Source: Clostridia bacterium
GTDB lineage: Bacteria; Bacillota; Clostridia; Christensenellales; CAG-138
NCBI GenBank assembly: GCA_017451295.1
Contig: JAFSPW010000094.1
Location: 1 to 39,417, forward strand
DNA: 39,417 bases
Reading direction: 5' to 3'
In this document: positions 22,868 to 30,841 of the stretch, one piece after another
Numbering within the stretch: position 1 is the first letter of the stretch
How the letters are laid out: the number at the start of each line of letters is the position of its first letter
Program-made: the position numbers and the translations under genes
The notes under the pieces: model-generated
Seen by the model: only the letters and a program-made list of their open reading frames with translations
The model's database searches: none
What the model was told of the DNA's origin: nothing

Positions 22868-24142
22868 CTAATGCCGGGGGCTGTGCTTATGGTGGGTGGC
22901 GGGGCGTTTGCGGCGGGAGTAGAAGCTGGTGGTGAAGGCGGTGACGAACACGATGCCCAGGGCGATGGACAGTGCGGTGAGCAGCGTACTGCCCCCGAAG
23001 GAAAGGGCCTCCGTGTGGCGGCCGGCCACCAGGTGGTACATGGTCAAATACAGGCTGGCGCCGGGGATAAGGCTGATTTCCGCCAGGATGGTGAACACCG
23101 TGGCCGGGGCCTTGCACACCCGGGCCATAATCTCCGCATAGGCGGCGCCGAAGGCGGCGGCGGCAGCCACGCACAGAAAGCTGCTGCTAAGGACGGGGCT
23201 AAGTCCCCGGTAGATAATCCAGGTGAGCATGCCCCCCAGCACCCCGGGGATGAGCCGATTGGGGCGGCTGTGAAAGAGCAGGAAGAAGCCCAGGGTGCCC
23301 ACGGCCACGGAGAACAGCTGCATCCACAGCGCATCCGCCGCCAGGGAGGTGAAGGGCTCCTCCGGGAACAGGCCCCCGAAGGCCACCATGGCCAACGCAA
23401 ACCCGAAGGCCACGGCCGTGGCCGTGAGCAGGGATTCAATCAGCCTAAGGATGCCCGAGATGGTGTCGGAAATCAGCACCTCGCGCATGGAGTTGGTCAT
23501 GGCGATGCCGGGAATCAGCACCATGATGACCCCCATCATAATCTGTCCCGGGTGCTCCCCCAGGCCCATCAGAATGACTAAATAGCTGAGAATCCCCGCG
23601 ATAAAGGAGATTAAAAACGCGTGAAACAGCCGCTGCAGGGCGCTCTTTTTTAACAGCCAGTTTAAGAACCATACCACCAGGCAGCATAGCCCCGCCCCCA
23701 GGGCATCCAGATAGCTGCCCCCGAAGAACAGCGCAAACCCGAAGCCGCTGAGCACATACCCCAGCAGCAGGCACAGCTCCCGGCGCCGCTTCTGCCCGGG
23801 GCCGAGGGGCAGCTGCCCTAACCCCTCTTCGAGCAGGGACAGGCTGGGATGCTGGCACAGGTTCCGGGACAGGGCGTTGAGCTGTTCGAGACGAGCAAAG
23901 TCGTTGGAATAGGCCACGATGCTGACCCGGCGAATCTCCGTCACCTCGGTAAAATCCGGGAACATGGCCGTCAGGGACATATAGGACAGGATGGTGAACA
24001 CCTCCACCCGTTCCGCCCCAAAGCTGCGGAGCATCCGGGAGATGGAATCCTCCACCCGGCTCACCTCCGCCCCGCAAAGGAGCATCCGCTCCCCCACATC
24101 CAGCACCCGGGTCACCAGCTGCCGGGCTTCCTTTTCTGTCAT
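22868..24142 (-). CDS. thrE: ThrE-type threonine/serine exporter (fused two-domain form)
   Basis: A 424-residue protein joining the two parts that are often separate genes (DUF1212/YjjP-like and DUF3815/YjjB-like). The N-terminal cytoplasmic region has the family pattern MLLCGAEVSRVEDSISRM and EVFTILSYMSLT. Membrane spans begin near residue 123 (LCLLLGYVLSGFGFALFFGG) and include the conserved MVLIPGIAMTNSMREVLISDTISG. The second domain starts near residue 270 and contains AEISLIPGASLYLTMYHLV. ThrE exports threonine and serine by proton antiport in Corynebacterium. A promoter lies directly upstream, inside the gap after the GT39-like gene. The ribosome binding site is weak. Family is firm, substrate inferred. 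Confidence 0.93.
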   Translation of the reverse strand: MTEKEARQLVTRVLDVGERMLLCGAEVSRVEDSISRMLRSFGAERVEVFTILSYMSLTAMFPDFTEVTEIRRVSIVAYSNDFARLEQLNALSRNLCQHPSLSLLEEGLGQLPLGPGQKRRRELCLLLGYVLSGFGFALFFGGSYLDALGAGLCCLVVWFLNWLLKKSALQRLFHAFLISFIAGILSYLVILMGLGEHPGQIMMGVIMVLIPGIAMTNSMREVLISDTISGILRLIESLLTATAVAFGFALAMVAFGGLFPEEPFTSLAADALWMQLFSVAVGTLGFFLLFHSRPNRLIPGVLGGMLTWIIYRGLSPVLSSSFLCVAAAAAFGAAYAEIMARVCKAPATVFTILAEISLIPGASLYLTMYHLVAGRHTEALSFGGSTLLTALSIALGIVFVTAFTTSFYSRRKRPATHHKHSPRH

Positions 24143-24177
24143 ATGCTGTGTCGTCCTGTCAATAAAAGTACGCCGTC

Positions 24178-24206
24178 AGTATACCAGCCCCTGGTCCCAA
24201 GGGCAA
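24178..24206 (-). promoter_or_regulatory. promoter of thrE-type gene
   Basis: On the minus strand TTGCCC (24206-24201), 17 nt, and TATACT (24183-24178) with an upstream TG (extended -10). Confidence 0.6.
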
Positions 24207-24209
24207 GTA

Positions 24210-25751
24210 TCAGCCAAGATAAAAACAGTTCCAATAGATGGGTCCCCACACATTGATAAGCACGCACAGCAGCACCAGCGCCGTCTTATACGACTTCCAG
24301 GGCCGCTCTGTCAGCCCCCTGCAGGCAAGCAGCAGCACATAGGGCAGAAAGTCCATGGCGTAGCGCATGCCGAACTGGGCAAAGCCGTTGCCGTAGTTGA
24401 GCACGAAGGGCAGGGCCGAGACCACGGCGGTGCCCAGCAGCACCCAGGTCATGGGCTCCTTGCGCCGGGTGTACAGGGGCACAAGCCCTCCGTACATCAG
24501 CGGCGTGCAGAACGTCAGCGACACCCCCGCCAGGGTGGGGATAACGAAGGGGGACGTCTTGGTGAACTCCGGCATCAGCAGGAAGATGGAATAGAGGTTG
24601 TGCTTTGCGTTCGCAAGGGACAGGGCGCCGCCCACCCGGGGGAAGCTAAGCTCCACCAGCTCGAAAAAGGCCTCTGTCGCCTGCTCATCCGTGAGGGTCG
24701 CAGCCGCCTGGGGGATGCCCTGGCAGTAGTTCCAGCTCTGCTGGGCGTTTCTTTGCAGGAAGGCTAAGAAGGACCGCTGCGCCTCTACGGTGGGGAAGGC
24801 CGCTGCCCAGTCTCGCTTCTCTACCGCATTTAGGAAGGCCATCTGCTCCCGACCATCAGAAAAGGCCTCCTGCATGTAGTAATAGAGGGGCTTAAAGAGA
24901 TCTTTGAGGTGGGTCAAATCATAGCTCCTGTCCATGATGGTGCCAAAGCGCACATAGTTCATGCCCATGTACAGCCCGCCGAACACCGCCGCTCCCGCCG
25001 CAAACAGCAGGCCGCAGCGCAGAAAGCTCTTCTTCTTATACAGCAGGATATAGGCCACGAACACCCCGGCCCCCAGCAGGTTCCCCAGCCGGCAGCACAC
25101 GCACAGCCCGAAGGATAGCCCCCCGAGGAAGAACCCCAGGCTCTCGGCCCAGGTATGCCGATAGGGGAGGGTGACAAGGAACAAGGACAAAAACAGCAGC
25201 ATCCAGGAGGCGGCATGGCCGATGAACCAGGAGTGGGCGATGGCGGCGCAGAAGCAGTGGACCGTGCCAAAGAGGACCAGCACGGCGCACCAAACCTGCT
25301 CCCGGGTGTCCCGGCCGATGGAAAGGTTCTGCAGAATCCGGCGGAATAAAACCGTGCTCAAGGCCCCCAGGGTGATGCCCACATAGGCATAGTTGATGGA
25401 CAGCGGCTCCACAAACAGCCCCAACGGCACCAGCAGCAGGGCCACCCCCGGGGCAAAGTGCATATAGGTCTTGCCCCCCAGGGAGAAGGACTCCAGGTAG
25501 TCGGGCAGGTTCGGGGTGTCCAAATGCCCCTCCAATAGAGCCTGTGTCAGATACGAATAGTTGTTATAGACCACAAACTTGTGGTTGTTCAGCGCAAACA
25601 GCACCCAAAGGGCCAAAAGGAACAGCACCACATCCAGCCGCCAGCCGCCCTTTTTAGGGGCGCTATGGGCAGGGAACAGGAGCAAATCCCCCACAAACAG
25701 CGTTAGCAGCAGCAGCGCCGCCGCGGCCATCTCAAACCAATAGGGATTCAT
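24210..25751 (-). CDS. multi-pass membrane protein, GT39-like glycosyltransferase candidate
   Basis: A 513-residue integral membrane protein with about ten to twelve spans. The N-terminal span is [20 protein letters not shown]. The loop [36 protein letters not shown] resembles the first extracellular loop and the PPG-type motif of GT39/ArnT/PMT family lipid-sugar glycosyltransferases, where an acidic residue in that loop is catalytic. A long extracytoplasmic segment around residues 290-360 lacks spans. The start ATG 25751 overlaps the stop of the FAD oxidoreductase gene by 4 nt and has GAGGAG upstream, so the two are translationally coupled. The pair probably makes or transfers a surface sugar. 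I could not match it to a named enzyme. Confidence 0.75.
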   Translation of the reverse strand: MNPYWFEMAAAALLLLTLFVGDLLLFPAHSAPKKGGWRLDVVLFLLALWVLFALNNHKFVVYNNYSYLTQALLEGHLDTPNLPDYLESFSLGGKTYMHFAPGVALLLVPLGLFVEPLSINYAYVGITLGALSTVLFRRILQNLSIGRDTREQVWCAVLVLFGTVHCFCAAIAHSWFIGHAASWMLLFLSLFLVTLPYRHTWAESLGFFLGGLSFGLCVCCRLGNLLGAGVFVAYILLYKKKSFLRCGLLFAAGAAVFGGLYMGMNYVRFGTIMDRSYDLTHLKDLFKPLYYYMQEAFSDGREQMAFLNAVEKRDWAAAFPTVEAQRSFLAFLQRNAQQSWNYCQGIPQAAATLTDEQATEAFFELVELSFPRVGGALSLANAKHNLYSIFLLMPEFTKTSPFVIPTLAGVSLTFCTPLMYGGLVPLYTRRKEPMTWVLLGTAVVSALPFVLNYGNGFAQFGMRYAMDFLPYVLLLACRGLTERPWKSYKTALVLLCVLINVWGPIYWNCFYLG

Positions 25752-27292
25752 GCACGCTTCTCCTCGTGGTATTCTTCCTCCGTGTTTACATCCCACACCG
25801 CCGCCTTATCGCCCTTGCCCGCCATGGCCTGCACGGCCTTCATGGCCGTGAGCATGGAGTGGTCCATGTTGTTGTAGCGGTGCTGGCCGTTGCGGCCCAG
25901 GCAGTATATGTTTTCAAAGGTGTTCAGGTACTCCCGGACCTCACCGAAGCGCTCATAGGTGTCAAAGTAAGCCGGATACGCCTTCTTTACCTTCAGCCGC
26001 ACCCCGTCTAAAACCGCCCCGGGGGCGATGATGTCCATCTTCTCCAGCTCTCGTTGAGCAAGGGCAATCATGTCCCCATCGGACAGGGACCAGAGCTCGT
26101 CCCCCTCGCTGCAAAAGTATTCCAGGCCCACCCACACCGTGTGCAGGGGGTCCTTGACCAGATACGGCGACCAGTTGTTGAAAATCTGGATGCGGCCCAT
26201 CTGCACATCCCGCTCCTGCACATAGATCCAGCAGTCGGGGACGATATCCCCCAGGGTCTTTTTGCCCGTGCCGTTCTTCAGCTTCAGCTTGTCCACCAGC
26301 AGCCCCACGGTCATAAAGTCCCGGTAGGGAAGCCCGCAGCCGATTTCCCGGATGTGCGGGGGCACCTTGTCTCCCATGCCGGCAATCAGGTCCTTTATCG
26401 GCATGGAGGAGAAGAACACCTCCCCCTCATACCGCTGGCCGTCGGAGGTCTCTACCCATTGCACCCGCCCCTCTGCCGCGCCGATACGAACCACCTCCTT
26501 GCCAAAGAGGATGGTGCCGCCCATGGCCTCTATCTCCTTTGCCATGGTCTCATACAGCTGCCCCGGCCCGAACTTCGGGTAGGAGAACTGCTCGATAAGG
26601 GAGGTCTCCACCGGGCCCTTATTGTGTATGCCCAGGGCCTTTTTCAGCATCTCTGAGATGGCCTTTCTCAAGGACAGGCCCTTGATGCGCTGCGCCCCCC
26701 AGTCCGGGGCAATCTTATCCGGGTTGCGGCCCCAGAGCTTTTCGTTGTAGGACTCAAAGAACATTTTATACAGGGGCAGGCCGAAGCGGTTGATCATAAA
26801 GTCCTTCAGGGTGACTTCCTTGCGCTTGAACAGCATGGCCCACACATACCCCACCCCGGCCTTCAGGGTGTTGAAAAAGCCCAGACTGCGGATGGTGTTC
26901 CATTGCAGGGAGATGGGGTAGTCAAAGAACCGGCGGCGAAAGTAGATGCGGGACACCCTGTCCCGAATGAGCATGACCCTGTCCTCCTTCTCCGGGTCCG
27001 GCCCGGTGGGGGAGAGGGGCTTCTCCCGGTTCAGGAGTCTATCATCCATGGCGGGAGCGCCCTGCAGGGGCATCAGCTCCTGCCAGAGCTTCTCCACCTC
27101 CGGGTTCTTGGTGAAGAACCGGTGCCCGCCCAGGTCCATGCGGTTGCCGCCGTGGTTCACGGTCCGGGAGATGCCGCCCACGGCCGTATCCGCCTCCAGG
27201 ATAAGGGGGATGCAGTCGGTCTCTTTCAAAAGGGTATAAGCGGCGGTGAGCCCCGCAGGGCCTGCGCCGATGATAATCGCCGTCTTAGGCAT
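25748..27292 (-). CDS. NAD(P)/FAD-dependent oxidoreductase, UDP-galactopyranose-mutase-like
   Basis: A 514-residue flavoprotein. The N-terminal Rossmann motif [16 protein letters not shown] (residues 6-21) binds FAD, and [16 protein letters not shown] is the second FAD-contact region typical of UDP-galactopyranose mutase and protoporphyrinogen-oxidase-like amine oxidoreductases. The C-terminal flavin-contact segment [25 protein letters not shown] matches the mutase-like group found in polysaccharide gene clusters. ATG 27292 is supported by AAGGAGG 5 nt upstream. It is first in a two-gene operon with the GT39-like membrane protein, behind an extended -10 promoter. A role in supplying an isomerised or oxidised sugar for cell-surface glycans is inferred from family and partner. 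Confidence 0.88.
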   Translation of the reverse strand: MPKTAIIIGAGPAGLTAAYTLLKETDCIPLILEADTAVGGISRTVNHGGNRMDLGGHRFFTKNPEVEKLWQELMPLQGAPAMDDRLLNREKPLSPTGPDPEKEDRVMLIRDRVSRIYFRRRFFDYPISLQWNTIRSLGFFNTLKAGVGYVWAMLFKRKEVTLKDFMINRFGLPLYKMFFESYNEKLWGRNPDKIAPDWGAQRIKGLSLRKAISEMLKKALGIHNKGPVETSLIEQFSYPKFGPGQLYETMAKEIEAMGGTILFGKEVVRIGAAEGRVQWVETSDGQRYEGEVFFSSMPIKDLIAGMGDKVPPHIREIGCGLPYRDFMTVGLLVDKLKLKNGTGKKTLGDIVPDCWIYVQERDVQMGRIQIFNNWSPYLVKDPLHTVWVGLEYFCSEGDELWSLSDGDMIALAQRELEKMDIIAPGAVLDGVRLKVKKAYPAYFDTYERFGEVREYLNTFENIYCLGRNGQHRYNNMDHSMLTAMKAVQAMAGKGDKAAVWDVNTEEEYHEEKRA

Positions 27293-27323
27293 AGAAGCCT
27301 CCTTGCACAAAAAAGGTACATAC

Positions 27324-27352
27324 AGTATATCAGCAATGCGCGATAGGTTCAA
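27324..27352 (-). promoter_or_regulatory. promoter of the FAD oxidoreductase/GT39-like operon
   Basis: On the minus strand TTGAAC (27352-27347), 17 nt, TATACT (27329-27324), with an extended -10 TG. It is back to back with the riboswitch promoter on the plus strand. Confidence 0.65.
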
Positions 27353-27399
27353 GCTGGGTTTTTATGCAAAGAAATTTCTAAAAAATCATATATTTGCTA

Positions 27400-27427
27400 T
27401 TGACAAACGAAAAATGGGATGTATAAT
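27400..27427 (+). promoter_or_regulatory. promoter of the lysine-riboswitch transporter gene
   Basis: TTGACA (27400-27405), 16 nt, TATAAT (27422-27427). Transcription would start near 27434, just before the riboswitch. Confidence 0.85.
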
Positions 27428-27439
27428 AGCGCATCATAT

Positions 27440-27600
27440 GGAATAGAGGCGCAGAGAGAAAGAGTAGCCCTTCACAAACACCCGGTGCGGGGGAGGGGCG
27501 AAAGGTCGATTTGCCGAAATGCCTTCGGGGCGCATTCCCCCGGCGGCGTTGGGCGACAGGGAAACACCTTGCCGACTGTCACGGAAACGTGGAGCGCTAT
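27440..27600 (+). promoter_or_regulatory. lysine riboswitch (L box)
   Basis: The leader shows the conserved L-box blocks in order: AGAGGCGC, GAGTA, GGCGAAAGG, TTGCCGAAATGCC, GACAGGGAAAC, TTGCCGACTGTCACGG and GTGGAGCGC. These match the known lysine aptamer core (for example the Thermotoga maritima lysine riboswitch). Lysine binding is expected to favour the downstream terminator and lower expression of the transporter. Confidence 0.93.
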
Positions 27601-27644
27601 ACCAACAGGACAAGCGAGTTCGGAGGGGTTTTCCTCCATCATTC

Positions 27645-27678
27645 GGTCGGGGGCGCACATGTGCCAACGGCCTTTTTT
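27645..27678 (+). terminator. expression-platform terminator of the lysine riboswitch
   Basis: GGTCG (27645-27649) pairs with CGGCC (27668-27672) around a GCACATGTGC inner palindrome, then six T at 27673-27678. It ends 24 nt before the start codon, as expected for transcriptional control. A GGAGG/CCTCC hairpin upstream (about 27615-27636) may belong to the alternative fold. Confidence 0.7.
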
Positions 27679-27702
27679 CATAGGAAAAACAAGGAGGAAC
27701 CA

Positions 27703-29181
27703 ATGGAAGGATTCGAACTCATTCAGGCAGGTTGGCTGTCCATTCTGCCCCCGCTGCTGGCCATCGTACTGGCCCTTATCACCAAGGAGGTCATACTCTC
27801 CCTGTCCGCCGGCGTGCTCTCGGGCCTCATCATCTACGGCGCCATGGGCGGTCTCGGCCCCGTGCAAACGTTGACCCTGTTCCCGCAGATGATGGCGGAG
27901 CAAATCGGCGGCAACGGCACCATGCTCCTGTTCCTTGCCCTGCTTGGCGCTCTGGTGGCGGTGGTCACCAAGGCCGGCGGCGCCGCCGCCTACGGCCGCT
28001 GGGCCAGGGAAAGAATCAAGTCCCAGAGGACCGGGAAGGTGCTCACCTTCCTGCTGGGGGTCATCATCTTTATCGACGACTATTTCAACTGCCTCACCGT
28101 GGGCACGGTCATGAGTCCCGTCACCGACAAGCTGGGCATCTCCCGGCAGAAGCTGGCCTACCTCATCGACGCCACGGCGGCTCCCATCTGCATCATCGCC
28201 CCGGTTAGCAGCTGGGCCGTGGCCGTGGCCAGCCAGGTGGGCGAGGGGGGCTTTGCCGCCTTCGTGGGCGCCATTCCCTTCAACCTCTATGCCATCCTCA
28301 CCATCTTCTTCGTGCTGTTCACCAGCCTCACCGGCCGGGACTTTGGCCCCATGGCCAAGGCGGAAGCCGCCGCCAAGGTGCAGGAGGATGCCGCCGAGGA
28401 AGCCCCCGCCACCGGCGCCAGGATGTATGACCTCATCCTGCCCGTGGTGGTCCTGATTGCGGCCTCCGTGCTCAGCATGGCCTATGTGGGCGGCTTCTTT
28501 GCCGGGGTCCCCTTCACCGAGGCCATCGGCGAGGATCCCACGTTGGGCCTGTCCCTGGGGGCGCTCGTGGCCCTGGTGTTCTCCTTCTGCCTGTTCGTGC
28601 CCCGGAAGCTGGTCTCTTTCCGTGACTTCATGGGCGCCATCACCGAGGGGGTCAAGTCCATGGTTCCGGCCATGGTGATTCTGGTGCTGGCCTGGAGCCT
28701 GTCCTCCTCCTGCCGCTATATGCTCGGCACCGGGGACTTTGTCTCCGGCCTGGTGGCCACCAGCGGCATGCGCCTGTCGCTGCTGCCCCCCATCATCTTC
28801 GCCGTGGCTGCCTTCCTCTCCTTCTCCACGGGCACGGCCTGGGGCACGTTCGGCATCCTGCTGCCCATCGTCATCGCCGCCTGCGAGACGGACGCGTCCC
28901 TGCTCCCGGTGGCCATCGGCGCGGTGCTTGCGGGCTCCGTCTTCGGCGACCATTGCTCCCCCATCTCCGATACCACCATCCTATCCTCCGCCGGGGCAAA
29001 GTGCGACCACCTGAGCCACGTGTCCACCCAGATTCCCTATGCTCTCTTCGTGGCCGTGTGCTGCTTCGTGGGCTATATCCTGGCGGGCTTCGTCCGCTCC
29101 CCCTGGCTGCCGCTGCTTCTGGGCATCGCCCTCGTTGTAGCTGGGGTGCTCGTCCTCTCCAAAAAGAAAACCCCCGCGTGA
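27703..29181 (+). CDS. NhaC-superfamily transporter under lysine riboswitch control (probable lysine transporter)
   Basis: A 492-residue protein with about eleven or twelve membrane spans, of the Na+/H+ antiporter NhaC superfamily. Conserved segments include FIDDYFNCLTVGTVMSPVTDKLGISRQKLAYLIDATAAPICIIAP and the late GDHCSPISDTTILSSAGAKCDHLSHVSTQIPYA, both hallmarks of the family and likely the ion and substrate sites. NhaC-like proteins behind L boxes (called LysW in comparative genomics) are predicted lysine transporters. The riboswitch directly upstream makes lysine uptake, rather than sodium/proton exchange, the better call. ATG 27703 has AAGGAGG 5 nt upstream; the open frame further left runs through the riboswitch and is not coding. 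The stop codon lies inside the first hairpin of an intergenic array. Confidence 0.93.
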   Translation: MEGFELIQAGWLSILPPLLAIVLALITKEVILSLSAGVLSGLIIYGAMGGLGPVQTLTLFPQMMAEQIGGNGTMLLFLALLGALVAVVTKAGGAAAYGRWARERIKSQRTGKVLTFLLGVIIFIDDYFNCLTVGTVMSPVTDKLGISRQKLAYLIDATAAPICIIAPVSSWAVAVASQVGEGGFAAFVGAIPFNLYAILTIFFVLFTSLTGRDFGPMAKAEAAAKVQEDAAEEAPATGARMYDLILPVVVLIAASVLSMAYVGGFFAGVPFTEAIGEDPTLGLSLGALVALVFSFCLFVPRKLVSFRDFMGAITEGVKSMVPAMVILVLAWSLSSSCRYMLGTGDFVSGLVATSGMRLSLLPPIIFAVAAFLSFSTGTAWGTFGILLPIVIAACETDASLLPVAIGAVLAGSVFGDHCSPISDTTILSSAGAKCDHLSHVSTQIPYALFVAVCCFVGYILAGFVRSPWLPLLLGIALVVAGVLVLSKKKTPA

Positions 29182-29372
29182 GGGGGCCGCAATGCCGCCA
29201 TCGGCGGCCATTCACGACGGCGTCAGCCGTCAATTCACGAACCGCCAGGTTCATTTCATGCCCGCAGGGCAATTTATGCACCGTTAGGTGCATATCATTC
29301 AATGAATTGGCTTCGCCATGAATTGGGCTGCCGCCCATGAATTGGCTGCGCCATGATTTCTCGCTCCGCTCC
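29171..29372 (+). repeat. tandem hairpin array A (constant AATTCAT-type linkers, variable stems)
   Basis: Successive short hairpins are CCCCC/GGGGG, GCCGCC/GGCGGC, GACGGC/GCCGTC, GAACC/GGTTC, GCCC/GGGC, TGCACC/GGTGCA, GGC/GCC, GGGC/GCCC and GGC/GCC, each with a 3-6 nt loop. They are joined by 6-7 nt linkers: ATTCAC, AATTCAC, ATTTCAT and AATTTA in the first half, and ATGAATT (the reverse complement) in the second half, switching at CATTCAATGAATT (29297-29309). No CDS is present. Confidence 0.75.
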
Positions 29373-29382
29373 ATGAAGGAAG

Positions 29383-29412
29383 GCCCGGGGGCCTCACGGC
29401 CCCCGGGCTTTT
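29383..29412 (+). terminator. terminator after hairpin array A
   Basis: GCCCGGGGGCC (29383-29393), TCAC loop, perfect complement at 29398-29408, then TTTTA. Confidence 0.85.
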
Positions 29413-29415
29413 ATC

Positions 29416-29750
29416 ATGCCACCTCATCCGTCACGGCTTCGCCGCACCACCTTCCCCTCAAGGGGAAGGCTTGTGGGTACGGATTCTTGCCTCCACCGTT
29501 TCCCCCTCTTGTCATCCCGACCGAGCGAAGCGAGCGGAGGGATCTGGGAACCAACTTGCTTGTACAAGAGATTTCTACGCTCGGTCGCTGCCGCTTCCTC
29601 GGTCGAAATGACATAAGAGCGTTCTTGCCTCCACCGTTGCGTAGCAATGGGGGAGGTGGCACGGGCGTAGCCCGTGACGGAAGGGGCGGCAATTCGTCTT
29701 GAGTGCAGCTGGGGAGGTGGCATTTTTGCCTTGGCAATAATGACGGAAGG
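29416..29750. repeat. nested intergenic repeats B
   Basis: Two direct copies of a frame GGGAGGTGGCA ... TGACGGAAGGGG (29651-29686 and 29712-29752) hold different hairpins (CGGGC/GCCCG and TTGCC/GGCAA). An inverted relative with CGG/CCG lies at 29426-29456. Between them a 17-bp direct repeat, TTCTTGCCTCCACCGTT (29484-29500 and 29622-29638), brackets a separate palindromic element bounded by TGTCAT..CGACCGAG (29510-29525) and its inverted copy ending at 29613. No gene is present. Confidence 0.65.
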
Positions 29751-29823
29751 GGTCTGCTTTTCTTCTTGTGGAGATGCTGTCGCCGTTTATAAAAAAGCTG
29801 CCCCATAGGTCAAGTTCTTTTAT

Positions 29824-29849
29824 GCCCCTTTTCTTGCAAGAAAAGGGGC
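29824..29849 (-). terminator. palindromic terminator of the dnaX-ybaB-recR operon
   Basis: GCCCCTTTTCTTG followed directly by its complement: a perfect 26-nt palindrome just beyond the recR stop codon. Confidence 0.75.
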
Positions 29850-29867
29850 AAAGCTATCCATAAAACC

Positions 29868-30461
29868 CTATATGCTTCTTCTGCCCTCGAGGGCTTTGGC
29901 GAGGGTGACCTCGTCGGTGTACTCTAAGTTGCCGCCGATGGGGATGCCGTGGGCGATGCGGCTGGCGGTGATGCCCAGGGGCTTGAGAAGCCTTGCGATA
30001 TAGGCGGCGGTGGCCTCCCCCTCCACATCCGGGTTGGTGGCCAAAATGACCTCCTTCACCTCGCCGGTTTTGCACCGTTGCAGCAGCTCGTTTATCTTCA
30101 AATCCCCGGGGCCGATGCCCTCCATGGGGGACAGGGCCCCAAAGAGCACATGGTACCGCCCGGAAAACTCCCGGGTCTTCTCCATGGCAATCACATCCTT
30201 GGGGTCGGACACCACGCACAGAACGTCCTTCCTGCGCCGGGGGTCGGCGCAGATTTCGCACATTTCCCCGTCCGTATAGGTGCCGCAGACGGGGCAGTTG
30301 TGAATCTTGGTCCTGGCATCCACAATGGCCCTGGCGAGCTCCTGCGCCTGCTCCTCAGGCAGTCCCAGAATATGATAGGCCAGGCGGGCGGCGGTCTTTC
30401 GGCCGATGCCCGGCAGCCGCCCCAACTGCACCGTCAGCCGTTCGATGGATTCAATGGCCAT
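29868..30461 (-). CDS. recR: recombination mediator protein RecR
   Basis: RecR works with RecF and RecO to load RecA on gapped DNA. The 197-residue length is normal for the family. The helix-hairpin-helix LGRLPGIGRKTAARLAYHIL is at the N-terminus, the zinc finger CPVCGTYTDGEMCEIC near residues 56-71, and the Toprim region (VVSDPKDVIAMEKT, then DLKINEL and ATNPDVEGEATAAYIARLL) follows. The C-terminal HGIPIGGNLEYTDEVTLAKALEGR is the standard RecR ending. It starts 3 nt after the ybaB stop and is the last gene of the classic dnaX-ybaB-recR cluster. Confidence 0.98.
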   Translation of the reverse strand: MAIESIERLTVQLGRLPGIGRKTAARLAYHILGLPEEQAQELARAIVDARTKIHNCPVCGTYTDGEMCEICADPRRRKDVLCVVSDPKDVIAMEKTREFSGRYHVLFGALSPMEGIGPGDLKINELLQRCKTGEVKEVILATNPDVEGEATAAYIARLLKPLGITASRIAHGIPIGGNLEYTDEVTLAKALEGRRSI

Positions 30462-30464
30462 TTT

Positions 30465-30809
30465 TCAAAAGCCCAGATTCAGGCCGCCGGTGAGCTTGCC
30501 CATCTCCGACTCCATGGCGGCGCCGGCCTCCTTCAAGGCTGCGTTCACGGCGGAGAGCACCATATCCTCCAGCATTTCCACATCCTCCGGGTCCACACAC
30601 TCTGGGTCGATGCTGATGGACAGCACCTCCTTGGCCCCGTTCACGGTCACCTTCACCATGCCGCCGCCGGCAGCAGCGCTGTATTCGGTGGCGTTTAGCT
30701 CTTCCTGCTTCTTCTGCATGTTCTCCTGCATCCGCTGGGCCTGCTTCATCAGCTGCTGCATGTTGCCGCCCATGCCCATGCCCATGGGATATCCGCCTCG
30801 TTTTGCCAT
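30465..30809 (-). CDS. ybaB: YbaB/EbfC family nucleoid-associated protein
   Basis: A small DNA-binding protein of 114 residues that forms tweezer-like dimers. The N-terminus is Met/Gly-rich ([27 protein letters not shown]), which is usual in Clostridia. The core [31 protein letters not shown] and the C-terminal helix [29 protein letters not shown] complete the family pattern. GGAGGT lies 8 nt before the ATG. It sits between dnaX (32-nt gap) and recR (3-nt gap), the conserved order in bacteria, so it is co-transcribed with DNA replication and repair functions. Confidence 0.97.
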   Translation of the reverse strand: MAKRGGYPMGMGMGGNMQQLMKQAQRMQENMQKKQEELNATEYSAAAGGGMVKVTVNGAKEVLSISIDPECVDPEDVEMLEDMVLSAVNAALKEAGAAMESEMGKLTGGLNLGF

Positions 30810-30841
30810 TGGTCTATACCTCCAAAGAATTTCGTTGTCTA

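Noticed and set aside
27511..27702. 64-residue N-terminal extension of the NhaC-type protein
   Set aside because: Runs through the lysine riboswitch and its terminator. ATG 27703 has a perfect ribosome binding site.
27472..28953. Minus-strand open frame of 493 codons opposite the NhaC-type gene and riboswitch
   Set aside because: Shadow of the transporter and of the lysine riboswitch; composition is unlike a real protein.
29171..29372. CRISPR array
   Set aside because: The constant segments are only 6-7 nt, the variable parts are self-complementary hairpins of unequal length, and no cas genes are present.
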